DNA of 64,000 bases from Cokeromyces recurvatus (taxonomy: Eukaryota > Mucoromycota > Mucoromycetes > Mucorales > Mucoraceae), in assembly GCF_025118155.1 (NCBI RefSeq), contig NW_026251410.1, positions 124,001 to 188,000 on the forward strand. The letters run 5' to 3'. Within the stretch, counting starts at the first letter, position 1. Every line of letters begins with the position of its first letter. The position numbers were made by a program, and so were the translations under genes. Shown piece after piece: positions 11,191-23,540 of this stretch. The notes under the pieces were generated by a model. That model saw only the letters and a program-made list of their open reading frames with translations, searched no databases and was not told the DNA's origin.

Positions 11191-14100
11191 ATGGAAGGTA
11201 AAATATTACAATTGAAAAAAATAAAAAATAAAAAATAAAAAAATAAAAAAAATTAAGGGGGAAAATAAATATGAATATAAACAATCTATACTTGTAGATC
11301 TCAACATTCAACATAATTCGCAATTGAATGAACAAGAAGCAGTTATTGAACCGGTTATAATTATACATAATGAACAAGAGAATATAAAAGTAAAAGAAGA
11401 GAGGAATGATGATGATAATAATTTATACTTATATCTTTCCAAGGAAGAAGGACAAAAAGTTGAAAATAATCCTCTATTTGACGCTACTACTACTACGACT
11501 ACTACGACTACGACTACGACTACGACTACTGTTTCTTCTCAACCAGAATTACTGATGAACAAGGATAAAGGTAGAATACTGCATTGTACCTGTCTTTTCT
11601 TTCTCTTTCTCTTTCTCTCTCTATTTCTAAATAATTTTTTTTTCTAGAACCCAAAGAAGTAACAGATCAAAAACTAATAGTCAAAGAACAAAAAAACAAT
11701 GATAATATTTGGTTAACTATGCCATTATCGTCTTTAGATAAATTATTTCAATTCAGCAAAAGCACATTACCATTACAAAGGTAATAAATATTGTGTGTGT
11801 GTAATATTTGATAATTTATCTCCTAGATTTATCTATTCCTTATCTATTACAGATTAATCATAACAAAGGAACTTTCAAGTATACTTTATGAAATAAACTT
11901 AAAGGAAGCCTTAGAGGTTGCTTTACCTATCATTATCCATTTGAGTAACGATAAAGAAGAATCAATTAGAGAAAAATTAGCTGAGGAATTGGGTAATATC
12001 ATGCTATTTTATTATAAGGTAAATAAAGTACTATTATTATAAAATTGCTTATTATAATCATCACGCTTATAATCTGTAGAATGCTCCTCCATTATTGGTA
12101 AACTCAAAAACAGTCATGACAACAGAAGAGACACCAGATGACAGTCAAATAGTAGATCATCATCATCATCAACAGCAACAGCTTCATATACCTCAGCATA
12201 CTTTTAGTTTTATGATTATTGACTTTTTATTGGATCAAAATACAGCCACAGCGTCTTATGCACAACAGTCAGTAGTGACTATAGCAGCTGAGCTACTGTT
12301 ATTAGCTGATAAAAATAGCGAAAAATATCAATTTTATCGTGATTTATTACATCTTGAAATCTATGAAGGCATTGTGTTGGGTTTAATTCGTATCTTTGAT
12401 TACAAGTTATCTGAAGACGAAACTAACTATTCCGATCATAGACAATTATCTGAAAGTATCTACAACGAAGATAGTTCCGTTTTAGGAAAAACGGCGTCAT
12501 CAATCATGTTGAAAAATGAAGAGTCAGAAGGGAACTATCAAAAAGGGGGTCATTTCTCTATCCTAGTTCCTTCAGTTGCTACTAACTTCATTTTACATAA
12601 CAATTATGATCACAGTGGAATTAATTTAGCAAAGATGGTTTGCTTAATGGTAATACAAACAATTTTATGTGATGACAAAAAAAAAAAATACATGTATTCT
12701 AATTCTTATATCAAAAACCCCCTAACGAAAAAAAAAAAGTTAATGTCAGCACTGATGCCAATATTTGGATCTGAAGGATATGCAAAGAAATTCTTACCTA
12801 TTATAGAAAGTATGGTAACAGATTCGATGTTTTATGTAAGAAAAGAAGCTGCTACTGCTTTAGGAATCCTTGCTAATACTGTTACACTCGATATCACATT
12901 AGAAAAACTAGTACGTTTTTTTTTTTAAAAAAAAAAGAGAGAGAGAGAGAAAGAGAGAATCTTCGGTCTTAAACAATTTACTTATTACTTTAGTTGCCTC
13001 TATTTTTAAAATTATCTATGGATACAACATGGCATGTCCGACGTTCATGTGTCCTTGCATTACCTCTTTTCTGTAGTGTACTTCCTAAAGATAAAAAGAG
13101 AGAGATTGCAATCAAAAGTGTTGAACATTTCAATAGCGATTTTTCTCGAAATGTACGTTATTCGTTAACTGATATTATAGGCGAGCTTATATCAAAATTC
13201 CTACCTACGGATGAAGGAGAAGAAGTTTTACCTAAAGAGCTTTTAGACTATTTTTTATTTCTCTGTGGTGGAAATAATGATAGTAGTAGTAGTACTCAAT
13301 TTTTCACTTCAAATAGGATTGGTAAAATAGATACAACAGAACAAATTCATAACTGCGCCTATAATTTTCCTGCTGTTGTGTTGACAGCAGGTGTAAACTA
13401 TTGGGATTCACATCTCAAAGATATTTATTTACAGCTGACAAGGGATTATCAGTTCAAGGTACGTCGAACATTCGCTTATTCATTACATGAAATTGCTCGT
13501 ATTATTGGACCAGAACGCACAGAGCGCGACCTTGTACAGATCTTTGCTCTCTATTTAATGGATTTAGATGAAGTTAAACAAGGTGTCATTGAACATCTTT
13601 CTGATTTTTTAGCTGCCTTGACTATTGAATCTCGAAATGAATATATTCCTATCCTAGCTGAGGTCTGGGATGGTGTACTAAATAACTGGCATTTACGACA
13701 TACATTGACATATCAGCTACGTGATATTGCTAAACTTTTTGATGCAACCAGGGTCATTGACTCTATCTTACCGTTAGCAATTAAATTTTGTCATGATGAA
13801 ATTGCGGCAATTAGAGAAGCAGGTGTTGACATTGTAAGGCACATTGTATTAATTATGACGTCTAATATTATAAATATATATATCCTTACTAATACTTACA
13901 CATACACACAAGTTTCCCATTATTTTAGATATTGTAAAAAGAGCAGTTGATGATGAAAATAGAGATCACTTACTGTCCGAGTACATGAAGGAAACCAACA
14001 ACCATAATAATCATGATTTGTATGAAAACCGACATAAACACGCATTCACATTATTAAATCATGTTATGGAGGAAATGAATAAATTTGTTACTTCTGATGC

Positions 14101-14910
14101 ATATCGCTCAAGACTTGTGTAAGAAATCAAATAAGATCAGAAGAAAAAGAGAGAGAGTTATTCTTAACCCTATTTTATAACATAGATTTGCACACATTTG
14201 TCAATCTTTACTTCTTGCTGGCATAACGCCAACTGATTTTGCATCTTTCTTTTTAACTCAACTAGAAATACTTTCAAGAGATCAAGTAGTGAATGTACGT
14301 ATTGCTACTTCAAGAGTAATTCATATTCTTCTTACAACATGTAAGTTGCTAATTATCACTATTGGGCAATATATACATGATGATTAAAGAAATATTTACA
14401 TATATATATATATGATATATAGCTGGGTATAAGCAAGAGCTATACACAATGTCTCATACAGATAAAGATAAAGCAAATCCAGGAGATTTATTGGATCAAA
14501 TACTATATAATTTAGTCATTGATAAAGAGGATGATGTTCGTTCCTTTATTATAGGTGTTATTAATGAAAAAGATATACTCAGTCGATTTGATAAAATGAC
14601 ATATCCTAATAAAGAAGACAACGAAGAGAAAGCAACAAGTTACATTATTAGATTATTACCAACTCCTCCACCCATTTCATCACACATATCGACCGTTACT
14701 ACTATTAAAAGCCACGAAGAAGAAAGTGAAAATAAAATGATAATAGATAAAGAAAACTTGACTTTTAGTTTTCCAATGGATATTGTTGTAGTCGATGATG
14801 AAAATTTACCAGTGGATCCCCTTTCTTCTTCTTTTTCTTCAAAAAATTCGTCTGTACAATTAGAAATTCATGACGAAGATTTAATTATGAATGATATTGG
14901 AGAAAAATAA
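11191..14910 (+). CDS. PP4R1-like HEAT-repeat regulatory subunit of protein phosphatase 4/2A
   Basis: Nine exons: 11191..11197, 11298..11570, 11648..11780, 11853..12018, 12080..12910, 12994..13833, 13913..14118, 14186..14340, 14423..14910; 1032 residues. HEAT-repeat helices with the ARG-like pattern (WHVRRSCVLALPLF, NVRYSLTDIIGELI, FKVRRTFAYSLHEIA, IREAGVDI) match PP4R1/PR65-type scaffolds that bind the phosphatase catalytic subunit. The N-terminus is disordered with a Thr repeat (about residues 66-81, ACT/ACG codons). The C-terminal ~120 residues are acidic and disordered. The start is unusual: the frame upstream of 11324 has no ATG, and the best model is a 7-nt first coding exon (ATGGAAG) spliced over intron 11198..11297. 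Exon 7 uses acceptor ACACAAG, preceded by branch site TTACTAAT. Family assignment is good, the exact start moderate. Confidence 0.82.
11485..11530 (+). repeat. Coding ACT/ACG (threonine) repeat
   Basis: Imperfect triplet repeat of ACT and ACG encoding about 16 threonines near the N-terminus of the PP4R1-like protein. The mixed codons suggest some age. Confidence 0.9.
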
Positions 14911-15245
14911 CACTACAGTGAAAGCGCATCATGTTCACTTGTCAAGTATACCTGCTATACATGTGATGAATAATAATGAGAAGAAAAATGACGTATAAAA
15001 ATGACCTTGTATTCTATTAATTATTAATTTTGCTAATTATTATATTCCCCTACCCCTGCCCCTATTTTTTTTTCTCTCTCTCTCTAAGTTAAATTACTAC
15101 TAAATATGAATATTTGTATCTTATTTATATTTACATGTGGTAAAAATATCACGTATATAATTTTTATGGCTTTAATTCTTTTTTTTTTATTTATTTAACC
15201 AAATAATATACATACATATTACATATATAAATAGGCTTTTGATAT
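14911..15245. other. Convergent intergenic region (3' ends of two genes)
   Basis: 335 bp between converging stop codons. It contains a C-rich patch at 15047-15062, a T/CT run and AT-rich sequence that would supply poly(A) sites for both genes. No coding signal. Confidence 0.5.
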
Positions 15246-17103
15246 TCAATATCTTTGAAGAACATTTGATAAACTCGAGCTTGTAATAGCAGCAATAGTA
15301 GCAGTAATTCCTAATGATGCTGTAGATATATGTTTAGGTCTTACTAACCATGGAGTATGTGTTAAAGATTTCTTCACTATTGTCTCTACAGGCCCTCTTA
15401 GGAATAAATACATTAGAATCCAATATACAATGCCCCTTTTTGGGCCAAAAGAAAGCTGAATTAAATGGTGTGTTAATTGTTTTAATACTGAACTTATTTG
15501 ATCTAGTAATGTATATACATTTGAAGACAATGATTCCTTCGGTACTGTTGTAGTCGTATTGACTAAAGGCGGTTCAACTATGATAATTGAAGAATCCTTT
15601 CTACCTTTATTGTTAAGATTTGGATCCTTTATAAATAATGATTGTTGTTGTATTTCTCTTTGAGTAGTAATAAATGAAGTTAAATAATCAATCCCTTTAC
15701 GTAAACCTATCCAAGATGAAAGATGACCAAAGTATGATTTTGTAGTAGGGTAAAGTGTTGTTGCACCAGGCAATGGGAATGTTGTTTGTTTAATTAGAGT
15801 TGATGGTGTTAGCGGTGACGGTGTAGAAACGGGTATAGTAGTGTCCATAGATAAAGCTCGAGAAGAGATAGGGGAAGAAGGTTCAAGAGCATCATAAAAC
15901 ACATCACTAGAACTACTTGTACTATACGTATTTGAGCTCGACCTTGACAAGCTGTCTGCTACAGAAGACAAAGGAGGCGTATGTGGTAACTCAACCTTGA
16001 GTATTGTTTTTACATCTTGATGTGCTGTGCCGTATCTCTGTAGAATTGGGTCATTTTCTACAGTCCAAATATAACTATTCGAGCCTTCCATTTCTTAATA
16101 TTGTATATAAATATATAAAGAGAAACCTAAATAATCTATATATATATATATGCATAGCATATAATCAAGTAAACTACTCACCTTTTAATATTTTATCTTC
16201 ACTAATAATAGGCTGTAGTTCAGGAATAGAAGTAAATCGTATAAAGCTTTTAGCTTCTTCGTTTAGTAAATATTTTAATATAGACCAAAGACCCTGATAC
16301 ATCCAACCAAAGTTTAAAACATGAATAGAGCTGATACATTCAGGAAATCGATCATCTAATATCATACTCATCATTCTAATCAATTCGACATCCTATTTAT
16401 ACGTTACTATTGATTTATGCTAGAATATATACATATTTATATGTTTACCACAGGAATGATAGGTGCTTTCGAAACATTCACTATCACTGTCATTCGAGAA
16501 ACAAGTGGATATGGATCCCCTCTCTTTGACTTTTCACAGGTCATATCCCAAGTTAATTTTCTTGCCATCTCCATGATAAGACAGGCATATGATTTTATAT
16601 ATTCTTTGAATGACTTGTTCTTGTCTATAAATTTTCTAGGGATATACCGTAGTCGAACAAAGAGGAGTGGATGACTTTCAGTATTATCTGTACCATGAAA
16701 GAAAGCAACTGCCTCTGGATCAAAAAATTCACGACACTCGTTCTCCCAGTTAATATGAGCAACATCATTTGCAATTCTCCAATGGATTGTCTCTAATAAC
16801 TTTGTATAAGCTTTTTGAAAATCAAACTTGCATAACTTTAAGAATCGAAAAATAGTAACTAAAAAAAAAAAAAAAAAAAAAAAAAAAGATGATATCATGC
16901 ATATTTCATTAAAATATTTATTTTTTTTTTTTTTTACCTTCATCTTTAATATAATCTTTTACATCATTCAGTTCTGCTAAAGATAAGTTGTTCTCGAGAA
17001 AATATTGTAACAATTTATCTTGTAAACTTTTTATTAATTCATAATTGTCATTAAACTGTGAATTTAAGGTTATAATTTGTTCTTGTAATTCAACCGAACC
17101 CAT
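15246..17103 (-). CDS. CRAL-TRIO (Sec14-like) lipid-binding protein with C-terminal membrane anchor
   Basis: Four exons: 17103..16938, 16858..16449, 16392..16182, 16093..15246; 544 residues. The region ~70-260 carries a CRAL-TRIO fold: DPEAVAFFHGTDNTESHPLL, RYIPRKF, a strand with RMTVIVNVS, then SIHVLNFGWMYQGLWSILKYLL. Such proteins bind and present phosphoinositides, sterols or other lipids between membranes. The second half is Ser/Thr/Pro-rich and disordered. The last ~70 residues contain hydrophobic segments (GIVYWILMYLFLRGPVET and a Thr/Ala-rich tail) that could anchor it in a membrane, so the domain may face the cytosol from the ER or outer mitochondrial membrane. Intron 1 starts with GTAAAA and runs into a long A tract. 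Substrate unknown. Confidence 0.82.
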
Positions 17104-17639
17104 TATGGATAAAAGAAAGAAGGAAGGAAGGAAGGAAAGAGAGAGAGAGAAAAAAAAAATACATAAATTTAAAATGCAACTATTGTTATTTTAAGCTTAG
17201 GATGAGTTTGCAACTTTTTTTTTTCTTTAAACGAATCAAATCTATTAAGATGAATTTGCATAACCAGTTTTGACGAATCAGTTTTTTTTTTTTTCTCTTT
17301 TTTTTACTCTTAGGCTTGTCTCTTTTTTTTTTTTTTCTCTGAGACTTGTCTTTTTTTTTTCTTTTTCTTTTGGCATAATCAAATGTCTTCTTTAACTTAA
17401 TTTCCCCTCCTCTCTCCAACTTTAAAAAGATTTATTTAAAATAGCATTACATATTTACATTTGACCAGGATGGCAATGATGTTTTCTAAGCATCTCGTGC
17501 ACATTCACGGTCATTTATTTATATTCATGTTGATTATATGAAAAGATATACCTTTTTTTTTTTTTTTTGATATCAAAAATGTCCAAAAATTAATATATTT
17601 AATTCGCTTTGCTTTGATTTGATTTGATATTTTTTTTTT

Positions 17640-17641
<2 letters not shown>
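17104..17641. other. Intergenic region with homopolymer runs
   Basis: About 540 bp between the CRAL-TRIO start and the Cdc24 stop, with several T runs (17281-17294, 17321-17336 and 17551-17568) and a GGAA repeat near 17117-17137. Long Lys-rich frames on the minus strand are just translated A runs. No gene seen. Presumed promoter of the CRAL-TRIO gene. Confidence 0.55.

Positions 17642-17702
<61 letters not shown>
17642..17702. repeat. 61-nt T tract abutting the cdc24 stop codon
   Basis: Uninterrupted T on the plus strand from 17642 to 17702, running into the plus-strand tta (17701-17703) that is the cdc24 TAA stop. On the cdc24 sense strand the stop codon is therefore followed directly by 59 A. 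Confidence 0.95.
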
Positions 17703-17704
<2 letters not shown>

Positions 17705-20638
17705 GAAGTAACATAAAGATTAACAGCATTATTAGGTCCCTTGTTTTCAAAGCCCATTTGAACATCTTCACTTGAACTAATCGTAATAAGATCTCCATCC
17801 TCATCTTCATATTTTAACCCAAGTATTGATGTTTCAAATTCTTGTCCACAAAGCTTAATTTTATTCTCAATGCGTTTTTGAAGATCTTCAAATTCAATGT
17901 TTGTAGGGACAACAACCACGTAAATCGCACCAAAATAATGTACCTTCACTTTTGTAGTCTCTTGCTGTTGTTGAGGAAGTACTACAGGAGTTGAAACGAT
18001 AGGTGACTCATGTTTAGATCCATTACTATTTCTTCTACTCAGATTAACTATGGGTGTTTCTGGTGTATTTGGCACTATCTGATTTGTAGTAGTAGATTTT
18101 TGAATGCTAGGACTACTTTGTGATCTAGCTCGAGCATGATGATGTCTCTGTTGTTGTTTATTATTATCATCATTTTGTTGTTGTTGTTGTTGTTGTCTTC
18201 TTTGCCACAGTGCACCAGAAGGTAATATACTACTTGAAGTACTTGGGTTTATATTCACATTATTACTGCTTGTTCTAGCAATTGGTGTTGGTGATGATGG
18301 ATAACTTGTTGGAGGAGATGAAGGAAATGATAGATTAGATGGGGAATAAGGACTTGTTGACTCATTTGAATGAATAGTTGACATACTTGCATTGCTGAGT
18401 GCTGGTACAGCAGGAATTGTATTATTGGTAGTAGGTGACCTTGGTAAAGGAGGCAAAGAGATACCAGGAATACCATTCATGAAATGACGAGCTGTACTGT
18501 TGTTCGATAAAGATGCCTTTCTACTGGTTATTTCTGGAGGGTAACGATAATGTTGGTAACTATAAGATCTATTCCTCATAAAGATAGGACTATGGTTATT
18601 ATTGGTATTTTCTTCATCTTCACTATGATGATGATGAGGAGTACTGGTATTATTATCTCCTTCAGTGTAATAATCATCTTCATCTTCATCATAATGAAAT
18701 AATGAATTACTGTGCTCCATTCGAGGTGTTTGTGGTGCTGTAATCATATCTACCTTTGTTGTTGATTCTTTTAACTCTATAATAACACCTAACCATTGCC
18801 TTAAATGTTCGTCATTACGACATCTTAATAATATTGTCTGTGTATCACCACCTTCAGACCAAGAAATATGTAGTGTATAATGACCTTTAAATAAATAGAG
18901 ACAAGTATATAAGTAGCTAGAAAGAAAAAGTATACTCTTTCTCTCTCTCTCTCTCTCTCTCTCTTTTCCTTTCTCTCCCTTTTTTTAAACCTTACCATTT
19001 TGACTTGAAGAACCTCGAACATGTTCAATACGAGACATTAACACTTTTCCTCGAACAACCAAAGAACCGTCCTTTCTTTTCTTTTTAATAGAGATTGAAT
19101 TCTTATTCATTTCCTTGATTTCTTTACAAATAAAAATGATTTTATCAAATAAGAATACAACAACTTCACGACTGTTATCTGTATCATAACGTTGTAAGGT
19201 AAAGCGATCATGTAATAATAATTGACCAGCACTATCGATCAGGATTCCCGGGTTATTAATAGAATCATCTACAATATGTTTCTTAAGGTCTTGAACAACA
19301 ATCAAATTCTCTTGTAATCGTTTTGTTTCATTTACTTTCTTTGCAACTCTCTGAATGGCTTCTAAACCTTGCTTATTTTCTTCAACGTAAGGCCAATCTT
19401 CTGGAGTAGCCTTGATGAGTTGTTGAATTAAAAGTGGATATTTACAAACACGTTGAATAGGTTTAATAAGCATAGCAGGTAATTCATACACTGGGGACAT
19501 GATATTTGCAAGCTTCTGTAGTTTAGGTGCTTCTTGTATCACAAGATCTTGAGCGATTTGAAAATTAGCACAGAAGGGTTCATAGACAGAGAAGGCATCC
19601 TCAAATTGAATAAATAAACTTCCAAACCTTTGTTCCTTCACAGAATGAGCAGCTTGATCTTCAATTTGAATTAAAAATCTTCTTTGAAAGTCAACAAGGG
19701 CATTTAAATTTCCAAATAAATGATGCATCGTATCTTGTGAAAGTATTTCTTGAGCTGAAACTTCACGCATATAATTCTAATAGAGAAAGGGGAAAAAAAA
19801 AGATGCATAATAATAGACTATAAATATAATGCGTGATAATAGATAGATACATATCTAAGTAAGTCTGTGCATATATATAGAATCCATACCTGAAGTGATT
19901 CGAGATCTTGAACGTATTTTCTTTCTGTTGATACTAATTCAAATACAACATTGTCTCTCATATCCTTTGGAGGTGATTCTGTTGATAGATTATTATCCTC
20001 ATTTAATGATTTGACTTTAATGATTTCTTCTGCTTCTAATAAGTCTAAAATACGTTTAACAGTATTAACCACCTATATAAAAAAAAATATGAGCACACAT
20101 AACAGATATAATCTAATCTAATCTATATATATATATATATAGATATAGATATATACATATATATAACCTTTACCTTTACAAAGCCATTCGTGTTATTTTG
20201 GTATAGTTCAGTTACAGTAAATAATGTATCTTCTGGGAATTTTAATTGATCTCTGCAAGCGATAATAAAATGATAGACATAGGCTTTAGATTTATTTGCT
20301 GCTGAGGAGTTATTTTTAATTGTAATAGGAGAATCTGGCCTTAAAGTATTATAAAGGTAGCAAAGACTGGATCCTTGTCTACAAATATGCCATAATTTTG
20401 TTAAAGGGTCAGTTCCTCCTCCTCCTCCACCTCCTCCTCCACCACCACCACCTCCTCCTCCTCCTACTTCTTCTCTTTCTTGTTCCTCTTCTTTCTTTTG
20501 ATTATTTATATAAATTTCAAAGCCTGGAACATAATTAAGTGCATTTAATACTGAACGACAAGTATGATAAATAGATGCATTTTGTGTCGCTTGCTTATTT
20601 GTAATGGAATCGTTCATTATTGGTGATTCAATCATCAT
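17701..20638 (-). CDS. cdc24: Cdc42 guanine-nucleotide exchange factor Cdc24
   Basis: Four exons: 20638..20174, 20072..19890, 19776..18996, 18884..17701; 870 residues, near yeast Cdc24 (854). It activates Cdc42 at sites of polarised growth. Domain order matches the family: an N-terminal CDC24 calponin-like domain (about 20-155, with LWHICRQGSSLCYLYNTL), a DH domain (about 190-385, with FELVSTERKYVQDL and LIKPIQRVCKYPLL), a PH domain (about 385-515), a long Ser/Pro/Gln-rich linker, and a C-terminal PB1 domain (about 785-870) with an acidic OPCA-type motif (YEDEDGDLITI) that in yeast binds Bem1. Oddities: a run of 17 glycines (about 59-75) inside the N-terminal domain, and an A tract starting right at the stop codon. 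Exon 1 could instead end 6 nt later at a second GT. Confidence 0.95.
20415..20465 (-). repeat. Coding glycine repeat in cdc24
   Basis: Imperfect GGA/GGT/GGC repeat encoding 17 consecutive glycines within the N-terminal calponin-like domain of Cdc24, between an acidic stretch and TDPLTKLWHICR. Confidence 0.92.
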
Positions 20639-22818
20639 TAAAGAAAAAAAAAATATAAGGATTTAGAATTAGGAAATTTGAAAAAAAAAGGAGAATATAT
20701 ATAAAAAAAAAATCAAGTGAAATAAACAACAACAAAAAGAAAAAAAAAATAACACATTATTTTGTTACTTAAAATTCAGACATGTTAATTTTTTTTTTTC
20801 TATTAATTTTCAGACAAAAAAAAAACCTATTTAAGGAATTCTATAAAATAATTGATTTGTTGTACCAACAACAATTTGAGTGATTACATTAAATAAGGCA
20901 AAGGCATTGAATGGGTAAGGAAGCAACAAGCCAAAAAAAAAAAAGACAATCAATTAAGCCTACATAATACTACTGTTATCATACAGTAATAAAGAATATT
21001 CATTTATAATAGACTATAATCAAATGGTCTAGAAGCTGTCTAACATCTTGAAGACACTCATAAATATACCTTTGGAATCTAATAGTCTCATTATACAGAA
21101 TGATCTATTTATGTTGTCTATTTATAGTTCGGGAATAATGTATATGTACTTCCATTTTATTATTATTCACTTAACTTATTTAATATAATTCTTTTTGTAC
21201 TCATTAAGGTGTGTCTATTTTGTTTGGTTAAAGTCTTGTTGATTGTAAAGAGTTTAATTCGTTTAAATAAAAAAAAAAATAGGATATTATATGAATATAT
21301 CATATATGTCTTATACATAAATATTTATATTTGTGTATATTTATTAGGCAATCGGAATTTGAAATACTTGAGTTTGTTCTTCTCCACAAAAGCTATCGAT
21401 ATACATGTATATTCTCCCATATTTTATTAGTAAAGCATTTATTTATAACTAATTCCTGCACAAGGTTTTTGAACGATAAAAACTGTGCGGAATCAAATAT
21501 ATCTTTTTTTTTTTTGATAAATTATCCAGGTCAAATTTGAAGGTAGAGAGCTATCAGAATAAATGTTAAAAGTGAATAATATATTTTTCTTTATCCTTAT
21601 GATTAGCAAATAGAAAAAAAAAAGGTATCATCATCTAAAAGAATAATTATGTCTTTACTACTCTAACTGACAGTCTTTTTTTTTTGTTCATAAGAAATGA
21701 ACTTCTCTGCTTAAATATTCAAATGTCAATTTTTTGAGGCAGTTCTGAAGATCATATAAAAAAAAAAAAAAAAAAAGTCACTTTAGAACATAATCTTTGG
21801 ACTGAGATTGTGTCGATCTAATTGAATATCATCAACAATAGGTTCTCCTCCTTAACAAGTCAAAATTGATATTTTATGTAAACTAGGTAGATAATTAAAT
21901 CAGGCAATAACATTTAAAGTAGAATTGCAAAACACTCACTTTTTTATGTATATATATTACCCACAAGTTATTTCTATTTTTGTTAAAAAAAAAGATATTT
22001 TCTACGGAACATTTTATCTTGCTCACAGGTCTGCTTGCTTGCTTGCTTGTTTACTTACTTACTTTAGTTATCTGGCCCTGTTAGGAAGTATATAAAAGGC
22101 TAGTCTGTACTGTATAGTGAAAGATATTTTTTATTCGAATAATATCAAATATAGCAAACGATATTGTATTCTCTTTTCGATCATAATAACTGATTGCTTG
22201 GATAATTACTTTTAAGTTACATAATAGATGTAAATGACTACTCTATAATTGATCCCATAACTCAGTAGTCTCTCTCCTTTCTTCCTCTTTGCTACTTTAA
22301 GGGTCTTGTAATTAATCCCTGAATGTAGATAGCATTAGACTAGAATTATGAACAAACTTGACACTATTCCTTAAAAGCATTATTCTGTATTATTTGCACA
22401 AGTGTATAGAATTACTAACTTGAATTTGAAAGTGGTAACTAGGGAAAGTTCCTTACTGTACATATATATATATATATATATAAATAAAAAGGCCTCCTCC
22501 TTCCCCTCTTTATACAAGCAAGGTCAAAAATGGGTTTCATTATTTATAACATGTTTTCAGTTGTACAACATGTTCATAACTACTATTGTTACCATCAAAT
22601 AAATTATCTATTTTAATATTCTTTTCAAATGCTTGTACATGTAATCTAATTCAATATGAGTCATGAAATAAGCAATTTTAGTACGACTTGTTGAATCAAG
22701 AATCTGGTCTATGGATTATCTATTGAGTAATATAATTATATAATGGTAGCAGGATGTCATTTGTAAGTATAAACTACTTTTTTTTTTGTAATAGTGTATT
22801 TGATTATTCAATGGTAGC
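20639..22818. other. Gene desert upstream of cdc24 (no gene seen)
   Basis: About 2.2 kb of AT-rich DNA with A/T runs and a (CTTG)n/(CTTA)n patch near 22032-22062. A minus-strand stretch around 21350-21500 reads like protein (DSAQFLSFKNLVQELVIN) but is short and interrupted, so I do not call it. The proximal part should contain the cdc24 promoter. Confidence 0.4.
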
Positions 22819-23203
22819 ATGAATCTCATGGATAGTGATCGCAATACGCTGCTATTTTCAATAAGTAAACGCTCTGCTCTTTTGGATACAACTGGATGCA
22901 TTATGAATAAATTCTTAATATCACACAATGATGTAGTAAAACTTGATTGGATTGAACACGAGCACTGCACCACTTTTACTTGCAAAAAATTAAAATGGGA
23001 TGGTATTCTCATCAAAAAGCAATGACCATGTTGTTGTTACTTGTTTAATCAAGCTTGCAGGAGGAATAAAATACAATTCTACGACAAGCAACAAAAGAAA
23101 AGAAAAAGGAGATATAACCAAGTTATACAAAAATATGAAAAAAACAATAAAAAATTTATCAGAAAGCATTCCCAAAAGGCTTTATTTGTGTCAAATCTTT
23201 TAG
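22819..23203 (+). pseudogene. Broken gene of unknown family (one frameshift)
   Basis: Two overlapping plus-strand frames, 22819..23025 and 23000..23203, read as one protein interrupted by a one-base shift near 23000-23025. The first part contains LLFSISKRSALLDTTGCIM and VVKLDWIEHEHCTTFTCKKL; the second contains DHVVVTCLIKLAGGIKYNS and ITKLYKNMKKTIKNLSESIP. Both look like folded-protein sequence rather than translated AT repeats. No start or end fits an intact gene, and after 23203 there are stops in all frames. The family is not recognised. Decay is inferred from the frameshift. Confidence 0.5.
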
Positions 23204-23540
23204 TAAATCGGATTATACTGTGTATGTTGACTAATCATATCCGTATTCTAACAGAATAGTACTGGTAAGATTTTATAGCCATATTCATGCTCTCCTTGCT
23301 ATTGTAAAGATAATATGTTTCTTTTAATAAACAAATATATAAAAATCACTTTGCGAATTTAACGTATATGTTCTACTCTATATCCTTAAAAAAAAATGGA
23401 AGTTATGCTATATAATCAAAGTTCATATAAACGTACAAGTAAGATAAGTAAGCAATAAACCTTGTATTCAAATTGGTTATTGAATTCCTTATTTTTAGTT
23501 TCAAAAGTAGTAGTAGTTTTTTTTTATGTGCCTTAGTTTC

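Noticed and set aside
11324..11647. Start of the PP4R1-like protein at 11324
   Set aside because: The codon there is TTG, not ATG; an upstream spliced ATG fits better.
17186..17810. Lys-rich frames on the minus strand between the CRAL-TRIO gene and cdc24
   Set aside because: Translations of A homopolymers; the only real content is the end of cdc24 in another frame.
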